Notes under the pieces: model-generated
Told to the model about the DNA's origin: nothing
What the model saw: only the letters and a program-made list of their open reading frames with translations
Databases searched by the model: none
Made by a program: the position numbers and the translations under genes
In this document: one piece after another, positions 63,497-64,000 of the stretch
Layout of the letters: the number at the start of each line of letters is the position of its first letter
Position numbering within the stretch: position 1 is the first letter of the stretch
Source: Oxalobacter sp. OttesenSCG-928-P03
GTDB lineage: Bacteria; Pseudomonadota; Gammaproteobacteria; Burkholderiales; Burkholderiaceae_D
Length of the DNA stretch: 64,000 bases
Assembly: GCA_030269625.1 (NCBI GenBank)
Contig: JAJDFZ010000002.1
Span: forward strand, 31,752-95,751
Direction of reading: 5' to 3'

Positions 63497-63524
63497 TTGA
63501 CACACAGGGAGAATAGGGTAGACT
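63497..63524 (+). promoter_or_regulatory. Promoter of 6S RNA
   Basis: A perfect TTGACA (63497-63502) and TAGACT (63519-63524) with a 16-base spacer. The start would be at about 63531, the first base of the 6S terminal helix. Confidence 0.8.
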
Positions 63525-63530
63525 GAAACT

Positions 63531-63702
63531 ACCCTGCGGTGTTTGCGATTGTCATTAATTCTTTGAACCATTCACCAGCATCGGTTACGGAACTTGCACG
63601 ATGGGCGTGCGCGTCGCTTGTTCGATGAACCCGAAATCGGCTTACCGTGACCACCTTGAACCTCAGGTTCAAGATGCCGACATAGCGGCACCGGCGGGGG
63701 AC
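63531..63702 (+). ncRNA. ssrS: 6S RNA
   Basis: A sigma70-RNA-polymerase-binding RNA. The ends ACCCTGCGGTG and CACCGGCGGGG pair in the closing stem. The conserved 3' block CACCTTGAACC-TCAGGTTCAAG and GCCGACATAGCGGCACC match E. coli 6S. It lies directly after zapA, as in other Proteobacteria. Confidence 0.93.
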
Positions 63703-63708
63703 AGATTT

Positions 63709-63744
63709 AAACGGCTGGATGCATGGCATGCAGCCGTTTTTGTT
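63709..63744 (+). terminator. Terminator of 6S RNA
   Basis: AAACGGCTG (63709-63717) and CAGCCGTTT (63731-63739) with a T-rich tail. Confidence 0.75.
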
Positions 63745-63750
63745 TTGGTG

Positions 63751-63795
63751 CCGGCCCTGGAGGGCTGCCTCAAGGCGAGGCAGCTGCAGGGCCGG
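63751..63795. repeat. Long imperfect hairpin between 6S RNA and bioB
   Basis: CCGGCCCTG pairs with CAGGGCCGG, and the inner GCTGCCTC with GAGGCAGC, with a short loop. It is GC-rich and has no T run on either strand. It could be a Rho-type or stabilising 3' end of bioB. Confidence 0.6.
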
Positions 63796-63807
63796 GTCTT
63801 CTATTCG

Positions 63808-64000
63808 TTATCGTATAGAATGCGCATGATCGTGGTCATGCTCGTGGTCTTCCAGTCCAGGCATACGCGCCTTGACTTCGGTGGTCTGTTTGGTTTTCAG
63901 GCCCAGTTTCTCGAGCAGGATACGGTCGTCTTCGGCTTCTGAATTTTCGGTTGTCAGCAGCTTGTCGCCATAAAAAATGGAGTTGGCGCCCGCGAGAAAG
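63808..64000 (-). CDS. bioB: Biotin synthase, C-terminal part (runs off the window)
   Basis: The minus-strand frame from the window end to the stop at 63808-63810 gives about 64 residues that match the BioB C-terminus: [17 protein letters not shown], then [13 protein letters not shown]. The radical-SAM CxxxCxxC motif lies outside. The tail ends in a run of alternating His and acidic residues ([14 protein letters not shown]). BioB inserts sulfur into dethiobiotin and releases 5'-deoxyadenosine. Confidence 0.93.
   Translation of the reverse strand, partial: FLAGANSIFYGDKLLTTENSEAEDDRILLEKLGLKTKQTTEVKARMPGLEDHEHDHDHAHSIR

Overview
The window is a chromosomal stretch of a Gram-negative betaproteobacterium. 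Gene orders typical of Burkholderiales support this: mraZ-to-lpxC followed by a DciA-like gene and secA; cmk-rpsA-ihfB-lapA-lapB-hldE1; zapB-like, zapA, 6S RNA; and yhdP-nitrilase-tldD-aroG. I infer Oxalobacteraceae, plausibly Oxalobacter, because protein character fits and two pathways (methylthioadenosine salvage and thiamin thiazole synthesis) lack the usual oxygen-requiring genes next to them. This placement is inference from gene content, not a database match. I see no prophage, insertion sequence, CRISPR array, tRNA or rRNA. Nearly all of the sequence is housekeeping genes in tightly packed operons, many joined by 4-base ATGA overlaps.

Layout. 1-7 kb: 3' end of yhdP, a carbon-nitrogen hydrolase, tldD, then aroG behind a Phe/Tyr-rich leader peptide and an attenuator-like hairpin, and yajQ on the minus strand. 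7-16 kb: murB; a minus-strand operon mtnP-class II aldolase-apt-mtnA; argF-argG; and an M48 protease with rsgA. 16-21 kb: orn with a small cytosolic histidine kinase, waaA, a YbhP-like phosphatase with clsB, and the RNase P RNA gene. 21.6-38.7 kb: the complete division and cell-wall cluster mraZ rsmH ftsL ftsI murE murF mraY murD ftsW murG murC ddl ftsQ ftsA ftsZ, headed by four 10-base-period MraZ-type boxes. 38.9-48.4 kb: lpxC, dciA-like, secA, argJ, a DUF815 ATPase and valS. 48.5-53.2 kb: a TPP riboswitch and thiC-thiS-thiG-thiD-thiE. 53.2-60.2 kb: clsA, uvrD, hldE1, lapB, lapA, ihfB. 60.2-64 kb: rpsA, cmk, a ZapB-like gene, zapA, 6S RNA and the 3' end of bioB.

How it fits together. The central block builds lipid II and the divisome. 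lpxC, waaA, hldE1 and lapA/lapB make and tune LPS, and clsA/clsB make cardiolipin. The mtnP-aldolase-apt-mtnA operon matches the oxygen-independent DHAP shunt, which would recycle methylthioadenosine and the 5'-deoxyadenosine released by radical-SAM enzymes such as the ThiC and BioB encoded here.

The observations most worth following are the aromatic leader/attenuator before aroG, the DHAP-shunt operon, a thiamin operon with no thiO or thiH, the two-layer TPP control of thiC, and an apparently leaderless murB.
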